This document shows, piece by piece, positions 38,663 to 46,943 of a DNA stretch of 64,000 bases. Each line of letters begins with the position of its first letter. The first letter of the stretch is position 1. Both the position numbers and the translations under genes were made by a program. This stretch comes from Gracilaria vermiculophylla (lineage: Eukaryota > Rhodophyta > Florideophyceae > Gracilariales > Gracilariaceae): positions 1,686,662 through 1,750,661 of the forward strand of contig JAHNZQ020000181.1 of assembly GCA_019155205.2 (NCBI GenBank), written 5' to 3'. The notes under the pieces were generated by a model, which saw only the letters and a list, made by a program, of their open reading frames with translations, made no database searches and was not told where the DNA came from.

Positions 38663-41623
38663 CTATTTCTTAGCGAAGTTGTGTACTCCGCCAACCGGAT
38701 ACAGGGAAGAGCTGCGTCTAAACGCATATGGGTCCACAACATCGATAGCATCTTCGGCGATATTCCGTCTATCTTCGAACGGATGCTCACTACCGTATAC
38801 TTGGGAAACTATCCTGCGTCTGCTATTCCCTTCCGGAGCAAGGTATTCATCGAAGAAATCGATTATATCTTGCTTCTTAACGGACTTTAAAGCATCAATT
38901 TCTTTGAAAGATCGTTCGAATTCTCTGGTTTCACAGACTATTTCGTCCCAAAATCTCAAAGCCTCCTGAGCTAGAGACATCTCCGGCTGAGACTTTTTGG
39001 CTTTCAGAGCTGACTTAAACTGGTCAAACTTTTCATCCGTCATAGAGCTTAATACCAGCTCTCTCGCCGAATCCAAAAACGTTTCAATTCTGACGAGAAG
39101 CTCATCGGGGTTCTTAACTGTCGACTGAACGATGATGAAGAGCCCGCGGGTGTTCTCATATTCTCGATAACCTTCAAAAACCATGTAACCCAGCTGTTGC
39201 ACCGTTCTAAGTTCGTGAAAGCAAGGCTTGTTTAGAATATCACTCAAGAGCTCCAGTTTCACATCATTCTCAAAGTTTCCTCGTAATCCAATCTGGTAAA
39301 GCACTTCAATAGCAGAATTGTTGTCTTCGGCGTTTGTGTGTTTCATTCTAAAGAACACGTCTTTCGTGAGAGGTAATTGCACAACTCTTCGATTCGCATG
39401 TTCAAAGTCTTTTGCCGGTGTGTATTGTAAGATAGACTGGACTGTCGTTATCATATTAATGGCAGCATCTTCAGCGATGTTTCCCGTGACCAAAGCGATT
39501 ATATGCGCTCGTTTGCACAAATCCCTTGCGTAAAGCGCCATGCGTTCTGCTGTGACTCTACCGTCCAACAGAGTACTCAGACAGTCATTAACGTGCCATC
39601 GTGGTTCCTCAAGTAGAGAAGCAGTGTTGTACATAGCCCGCGAATATGGTTGAGCCTTCGCGAAGTTCTGATAACTCCGTTGCAAATGATCCTTTTGCAT
39701 TGCAAACCGCACAGGGTTCACTTCCAGCGTCGCAATCTTTCTAAAGATTGCTTCTAATAGAACATCTATACGATGGTTGTATCCCTTCAAGTATATCTGG
39801 ATTCCGTTCATCTGTTGATCTACTTCATACTCGAATCCAGCTCTATGTGCTGGGTATGAAAATTCCATGAGTGCGTCTTCAACAAGAAATGCTAAAAGAT
39901 AAATCAAAACGACATGAAGAGGACTCTCATAGGAACCGGGGGTGCGCACAAGAATAACGACACATGCCTTCGGACGTTTGAATGATCTGTCAAGTTTATG
40001 ATAGACATCCATCAATTCCGTTGAATGAACTAGCTTTGGACCTGATCGATCTCTTTCACCTTCAGGAAGTGGTTCGACTAGCAGATCAAATTGGGTGGGT
40101 ATGAAAGGGTTCGACTCGCGAAGATATAGCTTAGGGTCACAAGGGCTGGTGTTCCATTTTGTCAATGTTTCTATTGGTATGTCTTGAACAGAATATTGGG
40201 TTCCGTACCACTTTTCTGTCGTGTCCGTTTTTCCACAGACAAACTTTCCCGCAATCATCACATTTGCCTTCTCTGGAGTAAGATGTTCCAAGATATTATT
40301 GATATCGTCCGGAATATACTCCATGAACAATATCTGGCCACTGAGATACTGGGTTGGTTTCAAGTGGTGCATCCAGCTCGAAGCCTGTAAAACAAACTCC
40401 TCAGGGTCAGCTTTTTCACGAAACTTGAACATGTTTTCTTTCAAAATAGCTTCTTCTTCGTACGCCTTAGCTGTTATTCCTTTTTCCTTGATCAACCGAA
40501 TGCACTGGTAAACCAAAGATATAATTTCATCAATGTGTTCAACGCCGTCAGCGGTGAGTGTGATGTAGACTGCAAACTCGTTGTACGTCATGAGTGGCAT
40601 AGACCCAGCAGACAAACCATCTGCCCACCCCCGCTTCTTCAACAAGCTTAAAACACTCCCTTCACCTTCGTACCCTAAATATCCCCCCACAAAATATCCT
40701 GGGCGAGAACGATACTCATTTGCACACCATGGGGTTGTCCATGTAATTTCCAAAAGTCGAATATCTTTAATGCTCTCTACCATGACCTTCTTGCCACAGC
40801 CTTGCTCTTTGATGGAGGAAATAGAGCGATACGCTTCACATGGGAGTTCACGTGCACTGTTATATATGCCGGAAAAGAGCTCACAAACCCATTCTTGCAT
40901 GACATCTAGTGGGTGGGGACCAATGATACAAAGCTTCATTATATTTGCTGAATAGTAAGTGCGATGGAACTCGAGCAATGCCGCACGTGTGTCGACACCT
41001 TCTTTTTGAGGAATATCTCGAAGAGTTTCTAGTGAGCCGGTACTGAATTTACTTCTTGGGTGATCTGGATTCGACAGCTCAGCCTCGACCTGAAATCGTC
41101 GCCGAGAATCGCTCTGCAGATTTTTCTGGTGCTCAGAATGTACGGCTTTTAACTCTCTCTCCGTGGCACTCTCCGTGAAGAGGGGTGCTTTGAAGAACTG
41201 CGAAAACCTATCCAACGCTTCCTTAAATGGTGGCATTTTCCCATTGACTTGCTCGTCATTTTTATCGGCGATAATAATCTGAAAATGGTAGTTGGTATGT
41301 TCCTGGGCGGTATATGCGTTGCTGCGACCACCATGCTCTGCCAAAAAGTTGTTGTAAGAATCTTCGTGCGGGTATTTCTCAGTACCGAGAAACAGCATAT
41401 GCTCTAGAAAATGGGCTAGCCCAGGAAGATGTTCAGGGTCCGAGAAATGCCCCACGGCCACATCGAGGGATGCCGCAGCTTTGTCCGAAGAAGGATCAGA
41501 TGCAATCAGCACGTCCAAGTCATTGGGAAGAGTTATTGCCCGGTAGCTAAGTTGGTCGTATGGGCTGACTTCTAAAGGAGGATGGACGACGAAATCGCGT
41601 TGAACGTTGTTACACATGGACAT
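38663..41623 (-). CDS. Insulin-degrading-enzyme-type M16 zinc metalloprotease (insulysin family)
   Basis: 986 codons, full family length (human IDE 1019). The inverted zinc motif HFLEH at 71-75 gives ligands His71 and His75 and catalytic Glu74; the third ligand is Glu164 in VHSEHQKN. SNAYTAQEHTNYHF, PDHPRSKFSTGSLETL, GHYxG-like GYFVGGYLGYEGEGSVLSLL and the C-terminal half's LRTVQQLGYMVFEGYREYENT all match insulysin order. Four M16 repeats form a closed chamber that degrades short peptides. There is no N-terminal presequence, so the protein is probably cytosolic (or peroxisomal, though no clear SKL tail is visible; it ends NFAKK). It is divergent from the NDUFA9 gene. Confidence 0.95.
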   Translation of the reverse strand: MSMCNNVQRDFVVHPPLEVSPYDQLSYRAITLPNDLDVLIASDPSSDKAAASLDVAVGHFSDPEHLPGLAHFLEHMLFLGTEKYPHEDSYNNFLAEHGGRSNAYTAQEHTNYHFQIIIADKNDEQVNGKMPPFKEALDRFSQFFKAPLFTESATERELKAVHSEHQKNLQSDSRRRFQVEAELSNPDHPRSKFSTGSLETLRDIPQKEGVDTRAALLEFHRTYYSANIMKLCIIGPHPLDVMQEWVCELFSGIYNSARELPCEAYRSISSIKEQGCGKKVMVESIKDIRLLEITWTTPWCANEYRSRPGYFVGGYLGYEGEGSVLSLLKKRGWADGLSAGSMPLMTYNEFAVYITLTADGVEHIDEIISLVYQCIRLIKEKGITAKAYEEEAILKENMFKFREKADPEEFVLQASSWMHHLKPTQYLSGQILFMEYIPDDINNILEHLTPEKANVMIAGKFVCGKTDTTEKWYGTQYSVQDIPIETLTKWNTSPCDPKLYLRESNPFIPTQFDLLVEPLPEGERDRSGPKLVHSTELMDVYHKLDRSFKRPKACVVILVRTPGSYESPLHVVLIYLLAFLVEDALMEFSYPAHRAGFEYEVDQQMNGIQIYLKGYNHRIDVLLEAIFRKIATLEVNPVRFAMQKDHLQRSYQNFAKAQPYSRAMYNTASLLEEPRWHVNDCLSTLLDGRVTAERMALYARDLCKRAHIIALVTGNIAEDAAINMITTVQSILQYTPAKDFEHANRRVVQLPLTKDVFFRMKHTNAEDNNSAIEVLYQIGLRGNFENDVKLELLSDILNKPCFHELRTVQQLGYMVFEGYREYENTRGLFIIVQSTVKNPDELLVRIETFLDSARELVLSSMTDEKFDQFKSALKAKKSQPEMSLAQEALRFWDEIVCETREFERSFKEIDALKSVKKQDIIDFFDEYLAPEGNSRRRIVSQVYGSEHPFEDRRNIAEDAIDVVDPYAFRRSSSLYPVGGVHNFAKK

Positions 41624-42189
41624 GATTGCTTCCTTGGTCTGAACGAAGTACGCCTCCCCTTCAGAAGCAGGCCGACTACACTTCTGAGGGATTCAGATCT
41701 TTTCAGGTTTATGATGCAGTACGTGGGCCAGGAAGCATGAGTACGGTTTGCAAACGAACTGGTTGAAAGATTGACGAGGTTGTGGTCCGACCTCGGACGC
41801 AGAACGGAGGGTTCAAGGATGTCAAGAATACGATTGTCAAGGATGTTATGTTGCGACCAAAATTGTACAGTGGGCAAGTTAATTTTAGCCGTATTTCTTG
41901 CATGAAATACACTACCTTAGCAGGGCAAAACAGGGCCGTGGTAGTATTCTTGCAGACTCAAGAGCCACCGCTGGACACGAAGAGCACGTGCATCCCGTTA
42001 ATGAACTATTTCGTGATCCGATCCTCAAAACAAGACAAACCAAACCTGTGGCCGTGATTTGCAGGCAACGGCATCGTCGTAAGGCTGAATGAGTGAATTC
42101 TGATCCGGTTCGATCAAGGAGCTTGGGCTGTGAGTGCGAAACCATTCAAGGCCAATCTCAGCCGATCACCGCTGTCGATCGCAAGAACA
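41624..42189. other. Divergent promoter region between protease and NDUFA9 genes
   Basis: 566 bp, AT-moderate. It may contain an unrecognised first exon of the NDUFA9 gene (see that entry). No TATA box was identified. Confidence 0.5.
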
Positions 42190-43170
42190 ATGAGCAATGC
42201 ATCAAGAACAGTGACCGTGTTCGGAGCCTCTGGCTTCATAGGGCGCCAGCTCATACGGAGCCTGTCAAAGGAAAAGGGTGCGGGCGACCTGGCGCTGCGA
42301 GTGGCATCACGATCAGCAGCCGTTCAGGGTCTCTCGACATGGAAGCAGTTGGCTCCGACAATCGGCGATATTCAACCGTTTTACTGCGATATTACAAACC
42401 CAAATCACATAGCGAGCGCCATCGAAGGTGCAACGGATGTCATCAACTGCGTCGGGATCTTGTATGAAACACCTTCAAAAAACATAACGTTTTCAAGAAT
42501 TCAGCAACAAGCACCGAACATGATTGCCGAAGCCATCAAGAACTCAAGCACGGTGAAGAATGTGGTTCATTTATCCGCCATCGGAGCTGATGTGAATTCA
42601 ACGAGTGCTTACGCGCGCACCAAAGGGAAAGGAGAACTGGCGTCTCTAAGTCTCTCAAAGGATTTTGCTAGAGTGACTGTGCTGAGACCATCGATTGTTT
42701 TCGGACCTGAGGATTCTTTCTTCAATCGCTTTGAAAACATGTCGCGTTACCTGCCATTCCTGCCGTTAGTGGGGGGAGGAAAGACAAAGTATCAACCCGT
42801 TCATGTGGAAGATGTGGCTGCGGCGATCATAAAGGCGCTGGCCGTAGACGCTGACATGAAGACAACGTCCGGGGTCTATGAACTCGGTGGGAAAACAGTG
42901 CTCACCTTTGAACAGCTGATGCAAATGATCCTGGACGTGACGGGGCGAAGGCGGCTACTGGTGCCCATCCCGTTCGCAGTTGCTTCTGTGCAAGGTGCAC
43001 TTTTTGAAACAATGCACTCGGCCGTTCCTTCGATACCACCTCTTCTGACGAGGGACCAAGTGGAATTGCTCAAAACCGACAACATCGTTGCGCCGTCAGC
43101 AAAGACGCTGTACGACCTCGGCATCGAACCGAAGGGGTGCAGCGCGAGTACAATATCATACATTGCATGA
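42190..43170 (+). CDS. NDUFA9: Mitochondrial complex I NDUFA9-type subunit (39/40 kDa, SDR fold)
   Basis: 326 codons from the first ATG (42190). The N-terminal Rossmann motif is GASGFIG at 12-18. VVHLSAIGADVNSTSAYARTK and VTVLRPSIVFGPEDSFFNRF followed by LPLVGGGKTKYQPVHVEDVA are diagnostic of NDUFA9, an accessory subunit that binds NADPH structurally in the peripheral arm. The frame stays open 30 codons upstream with a basic, Ser-rich stretch (KPFKANLSRSPLSIART) that looks like a presequence. It has no ATG before a stop at 42094, so a short upstream exon or a non-ATG start is likely. The stop codon lies 2 bp from the sulfotransferase stop on the other strand. Confidence 0.9.
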   Translation: MSNASRTVTVFGASGFIGRQLIRSLSKEKGAGDLALRVASRSAAVQGLSTWKQLAPTIGDIQPFYCDITNPNHIASAIEGATDVINCVGILYETPSKNITFSRIQQQAPNMIAEAIKNSSTVKNVVHLSAIGADVNSTSAYARTKGKGELASLSLSKDFARVTVLRPSIVFGPEDSFFNRFENMSRYLPFLPLVGGGKTKYQPVHVEDVAAAIIKALAVDADMKTTSGVYELGGKTVLTFEQLMQMILDVTGRRRLLVPIPFAVASVQGALFETMHSAVPSIPPLLTRDQVELLKTDNIVAPSAKTLYDLGIEPKGCSASTISYIA

Positions 43171-43172
43171 GT

Positions 43173-44156
43173 TTAATCGTAAGATAGAAGGTCAAAGTCA
43201 GTTTGATAGATTGCGCGAACTTTGAAACGAAGTTCGTCGGTGTAAAGTTGGTCGGCAAGCTGCTTGGAAGCGCCGGAAGGAGGAAATCCGATTTGGTGCT
43301 GTGTGGGGAACTGCTGATGAGTCTTGCCGAGTTTGTCGAGAACGTATCGCGCATCTCGTTGCAATGTTTCCATTCGTCCTATAAAGTCATACGGCATGAC
43401 TCCAATGCCACAATGAAGCGTCTGTGGCATCCAGTGCGCATTCATGGACGCGGGAGGCTGCTTCAACAGCTCATCTACAAAAGTGTGAAACGACGGGGGT
43501 GGGGCGGAGTCTATGTCGACCGATCTTGCGTAATGCCAGTGGAACAAGTGCGCAAGAAACAGACGGTATTCGGAATGAATGTAGGTAGCATTTGTGTTTC
43601 GAAACTTGTCCATGTAGCAGGACACAAGCCGAGAAAAGGGGTTTCTCACAAACACGAACTTGAAATAGGACGTGTCATGGATCAAACGATGCACTTCCTG
43701 CACAGAGTAGTCGGACAGATAGCGGAGGCCGGAGACATCGGGGTTGTGGGCCCTGGAGAGGTCGGCGTAGTCGGGGAGGTGCTCGAATTTCCTGATGAGA
43801 AACTTCCAGTTGCTGTTAGCGGCCTTGGGCACGGGGCAGAAAATGAGCGCGTTGGTCTCGCTGACGATAATGCGGCGCGAGAAGGGGGAGGCCAGGATGC
43901 GGCGGGCCGCAGCGCGCGAGCGCGGCGGACGCAGCGACGGCGGCGCCGCAGCGCGCGGCCACGCGCGGCGCACACGCGACGGCGCGGACAGCAGCGCGGC
44001 GCGAAACGGCACGCACGGCAGCAGCAGCAGCAGCGCGAGCAGCAGCGGCCACCGGCGCGCGGGCGCGGCGCGCGCGGCGCGCGGGCGCGGCGGCGGCGGC
44101 GGCGCCGGCCCCGGCGGCGGCGCGGGACGGGAGGGGAACGAAGGGCGGCGGACCAT
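43173..44156 (-). CDS. Golgi-type carbohydrate sulfotransferase (HNK-1ST/chondroitin 4-O family)
   Basis: 327 codons. A type II layout is seen: short Pro/Arg-rich cytosolic tail, membrane anchor at 37-50 (LLLALLLLLPCVPF), then lumenal domain. The 5'-phosphosulfate binding motif is CPVPKAANSNWK (107-118) and the 3'-phosphate motif is FKFVFVRNPFSRLVSCY (165-181, with Arg171 and Ser176). These place it in the carbohydrate sulfotransferase-2 family, which moves sulfate from PAPS to sugars. In a red alga the natural substrates would be cell-wall galactans (inference). The APS kinase at 25231 supplies the first step of its donor pathway. The N-terminal 100 codons are extremely GC-rich. Confidence 0.9.
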   Translation of the reverse strand: MVRRPSFPSRPAPPPGPAPPPPPRPRAARAAPARRWPLLLALLLLLPCVPFRAALLSAPSRVRRAWPRAAAPPSLRPPRSRAAARRILASPFSRRIIVSETNALIFCPVPKAANSNWKFLIRKFEHLPDYADLSRAHNPDVSGLRYLSDYSVQEVHRLIHDTSYFKFVFVRNPFSRLVSCYMDKFRNTNATYIHSEYRLFLAHLFHWHYARSVDIDSAPPPSFHTFVDELLKQPPASMNAHWMPQTLHCGIGVMPYDFIGRMETLQRDARYVLDKLGKTHQQFPTQHQIGFPPSGASKQLADQLYTDELRFKVRAIYQTDFDLLSYD

Positions 44157-44956
44157 TTTGACTGGCGGGCGCGGCGGCGCGGCGGCGCGGCCGTCCCACC
44201 AAAAGCGCGCGCCTTTGAATTTGAATGCGCGTGTTTAAACTGGCGGCGGCGCCACCGGCGGTGCCCTAAACTTCAGCTCTGTGCCAGCCGCGCGTTGGCG
44301 CGCAATTACACGTCACGCCAAATTGATGTGCGCGGCGCGCAATTGATTGCGCGTGATGTGCTCCGCCACTAGTGGCCGAGCGCGCGCATCGTGCGCACGC
44401 CGCGCGCCGCGCGCGGCAGCCCGTCCTGTCGCCAGCCGCGCTGCACCGCGTCGCGAGACGCCAGCGCGCTGCATCCCCGTCAGTATCCGTGCCGAGCCCC
44501 TCCGTACGTCAGATGTGGCGTCACCGCCGTAGCGGCCCCGGCGATTCTCGAGACTCCGCGTGTATGTCCTTGGCGTCGCCTCTGTGCGCTCACAACACCA
44601 CCCGCACATGCCTGTGTATGTGTCCTCATACATCCCATGCGCTCTGCACCTCGCCTGCGCCCGACCCCGCCACAGTCGCCGACCGTGCAATTAGTACATG
44701 GTACATGTGTGTTCAACCACACGCGCGTTGTAGGCACATACAGCACCCGCGGCGTGCCCCCGCATCATCTCGGGCCACAACCATGCGCTCATCCCCACAC
44801 GTCATGTCACAGAACTAATGTCTGCGCGCACTGCACAATAAACACAACACATAACCACACAACTTTATACACTCGAACAACTGTTAGCCAAGTCTCCACC
44901 TATCCATATCTACAACACTTCGTCCCCACTCCCGTACACTGCGCCCGCAACTCCGC
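44157..44956. other. Intergenic: sulfotransferase promoter and downstream gene's 3' region
   Basis: 800 bp. 44157-44560 is CpG-rich with many GCGCGC tracts; 44560-44956 is AC-rich. No gene supported. Confidence 0.5.
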
Positions 44957-46633
44957 TCAGCCGTCGTTGCTGCTCTTCAACACCTGTGTGTGAGGAACGC
45001 GAATGTACAGCGCCTCCACAACAGCCGGCCACTCCCGTTGAAACCGTTCCCTAATCTCGCAGCACAGCGGAAAGTGACTATCGCGGCTGCCGTACATTGT
45101 AGAAACCTTTCGGAACGACACCGACGTCCTGATGTGGTCTTCTTCTCGAACCGTCACCAAAACCTTCACCTTCCGATCCAGCAGCCGGGAGCCCCCGACG
45201 ACTCGCGTCGCTCTCAGCTTCACCGTGCTGTTCTTGCCGTGCTCCTCCTCCGTGTAGCGCGACACCTTGCACGCCATGTCCCTCAGAATCGTCTCCAACG
45301 TCGCTGCGCACTGACGTGCAGTCATGCTCGTGCTAAAGCCCACGTTCGGAGCCGGAACCACGCGCATGCTCTTCATCGTCTCCACCGATCCGCTCTCCTC
45401 CGACGCGCTGCTGGCGCCCTCCACGCGCATCGAGCCTGCCTCGTTGGACTCGGGGTCCAGCAAAATGATCATGGACGGGTTCTTGCTGTCCTCGCTGTTG
45501 AGCGTCTGTTGGATCAGTTCACTCTTCCTCAGGAAACCGTCGCCACTCTTAATGACCGACGTGAACGCCTTGTTCATGTTGGCGCTTTTTCGGAGGCGAC
45601 CTTTCGAACAGTCGATGGCCTTTGTGATGTGTCGAATGGCTTCCTGTTCGTCAAATTCATCCGTGCTGGCTTCCTCCATCAGCGGCGGCTTGTTGTTCCG
45701 ATCGGGCTTGGCGATGGGTGTGTCCAGAAGGCGCGGCTGCGCCGGCTGCCGGCGCTTGTCGCCCGCGCGCTTGGAGGACGAGTGGCTGATGGAAGAGGGG
45801 CGGCGGGCGGGCGCGGCGTCCACGTCACACGCAAGCACGCGCGACGACGGCACCGCGGGCAGCGAGAAGGAGGAGACGGAAAAGTCGCGGCGACGCCTGC
45901 CAAACACGTCCTCCTCGGTGCCCGAGTGCGACCTGTCCGGCAGGCGCTGGCCAATCTCCACAATGTGGTGCTCCTGCTCGATTTCAAAGTCCGAGCACGA
46001 GTACGAGAAGTTCCTCTTCCTCCAGCGCGCCTTGTCCTTGAGGTCGAACGAGGAGGCGAAGATGCGGCTCCAGCTGGTGCTGTCCTCCGTGGGCGATCGC
46101 GAGAAGAGCGCGGGCCCGCCGCTGCTCCACGGCTTGCCGTCCGGGCTGAGCGTGGGGTCGGAGGCGCGGTGGCCCAGCGAAAGACTTCTCATGCGGTGGG
46201 CGCTGAGGCGGCGGAAGACGTGCGGCTTCGGCAGCGGGGTGTCTGCGCAGGGCTGCGCGGACGCAGCGGGCGGGGTGGGGGTGGGGGGCGTGGACGACGG
46301 GGTTGCGGTGGTTGCGGTTGATCTGTGGCTCAAGGAAAGGGTGCGCAGCGACCGCGGGGCGCGGGAAGAATGCGGGTTGCGACGGGGCACGAACTTGGGG
46401 TTGCGATGCGGACGGGGCGGACGGCGGGACGGATGGGAGGAGTGTCGAATGCAGGAAAGGTTGGGGAACGACCGGGTGGGGTGCACATTGGGCTGCGCAT
46501 TGGGTTGGACGTAGGGTTGCGGGGGGGGTGCGGAGGGCGGCGCCTGCGGTTCGGCGGCGTCGCGATGAAAGCTGAGAGCGCGCACGGCGCGCTCGATGGA
46601 GCTTCGGAACTTGTTGACGGGGGGGATGGCCAT
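44957..46633 (-). CDS. Protein with possible KA1-like C-terminal domain, otherwise low-complexity
   Basis: 558 codons from the ATG at 46633, which has a perfect CACCATGG context; the longer frame reading proline codons upstream is the C-rich leader. Residues 1-380 are rich in Ser, Arg and Pro with RxxS-type sites. The last ~115 residues look folded: TARQCAATLETILRDMACKV, then a variable segment, STVKLRATRVVGG, VKVLVTVREED, and RFQREWPAVVEALYI. Helix, four strands, helix with a CKV-type turn resembles the kinase-associated KA1 fold, a membrane- or autoinhibition module. No kinase domain is present. The KA1 assignment is by eye and tentative. Confidence 0.7.
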   Translation of the reverse strand: MAIPPVNKFRSSIERAVRALSFHRDAAEPQAPPSAPPPQPYVQPNAQPNVHPTRSFPNLSCIRHSSHPSRRPPRPHRNPKFVPRRNPHSSRAPRSLRTLSLSHRSTATTATPSSTPPTPTPPAASAQPCADTPLPKPHVFRRLSAHRMRSLSLGHRASDPTLSPDGKPWSSGGPALFSRSPTEDSTSWSRIFASSFDLKDKARWRKRNFSYSCSDFEIEQEHHIVEIGQRLPDRSHSGTEEDVFGRRRRDFSVSSFSLPAVPSSRVLACDVDAAPARRPSSISHSSSKRAGDKRRQPAQPRLLDTPIAKPDRNNKPPLMEEASTDEFDEQEAIRHITKAIDCSKGRLRKSANMNKAFTSVIKSGDGFLRKSELIQQTLNSEDSKNPSMIILLDPESNEAGSMRVEGASSASEESGSVETMKSMRVVPAPNVGFSTSMTARQCAATLETILRDMACKVSRYTEEEHGKNSTVKLRATRVVGGSRLLDRKVKVLVTVREEDHIRTSVSFRKVSTMYGSRDSHFPLCCEIRERFQREWPAVVEALYIRVPHTQVLKSSNDG

Positions 46634-46863
46634 GGTGGGGGGGGGGGCGGGGGCGGGGAGAGAGCGGGAGAGAGAGGGAGGGCGCGGGGGGGGGGCGGGA
46701 GGGCGCGGAGGGGACGGAAAGCGGGGTGGGGCAGGAGTCAAGGAAGGCGGCGACACGAGCGGTGGCCCGTGGCGCGAGTGGCGCGAGGGGGCGCGGGCGG
46801 GGGGGGGGGGGGGGGGGGTGGGGGGGGTGGGGGGGGGGGGGGGGGGGGGGAGGGGGGGTGTGG

Positions 46864-46943
<80 letters not shown>

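Noticed and set aside
43203..44372. 389-codon plus frame opposite the sulfotransferase
   Set aside because: Shadow of a gene whose motifs on the other strand are unambiguous.
44990..46514. 443- and 396-codon plus frames opposite the KA1-like gene
   Set aside because: Antisense shadows; the minus frame has a perfect start context and a folded-looking C-terminus.
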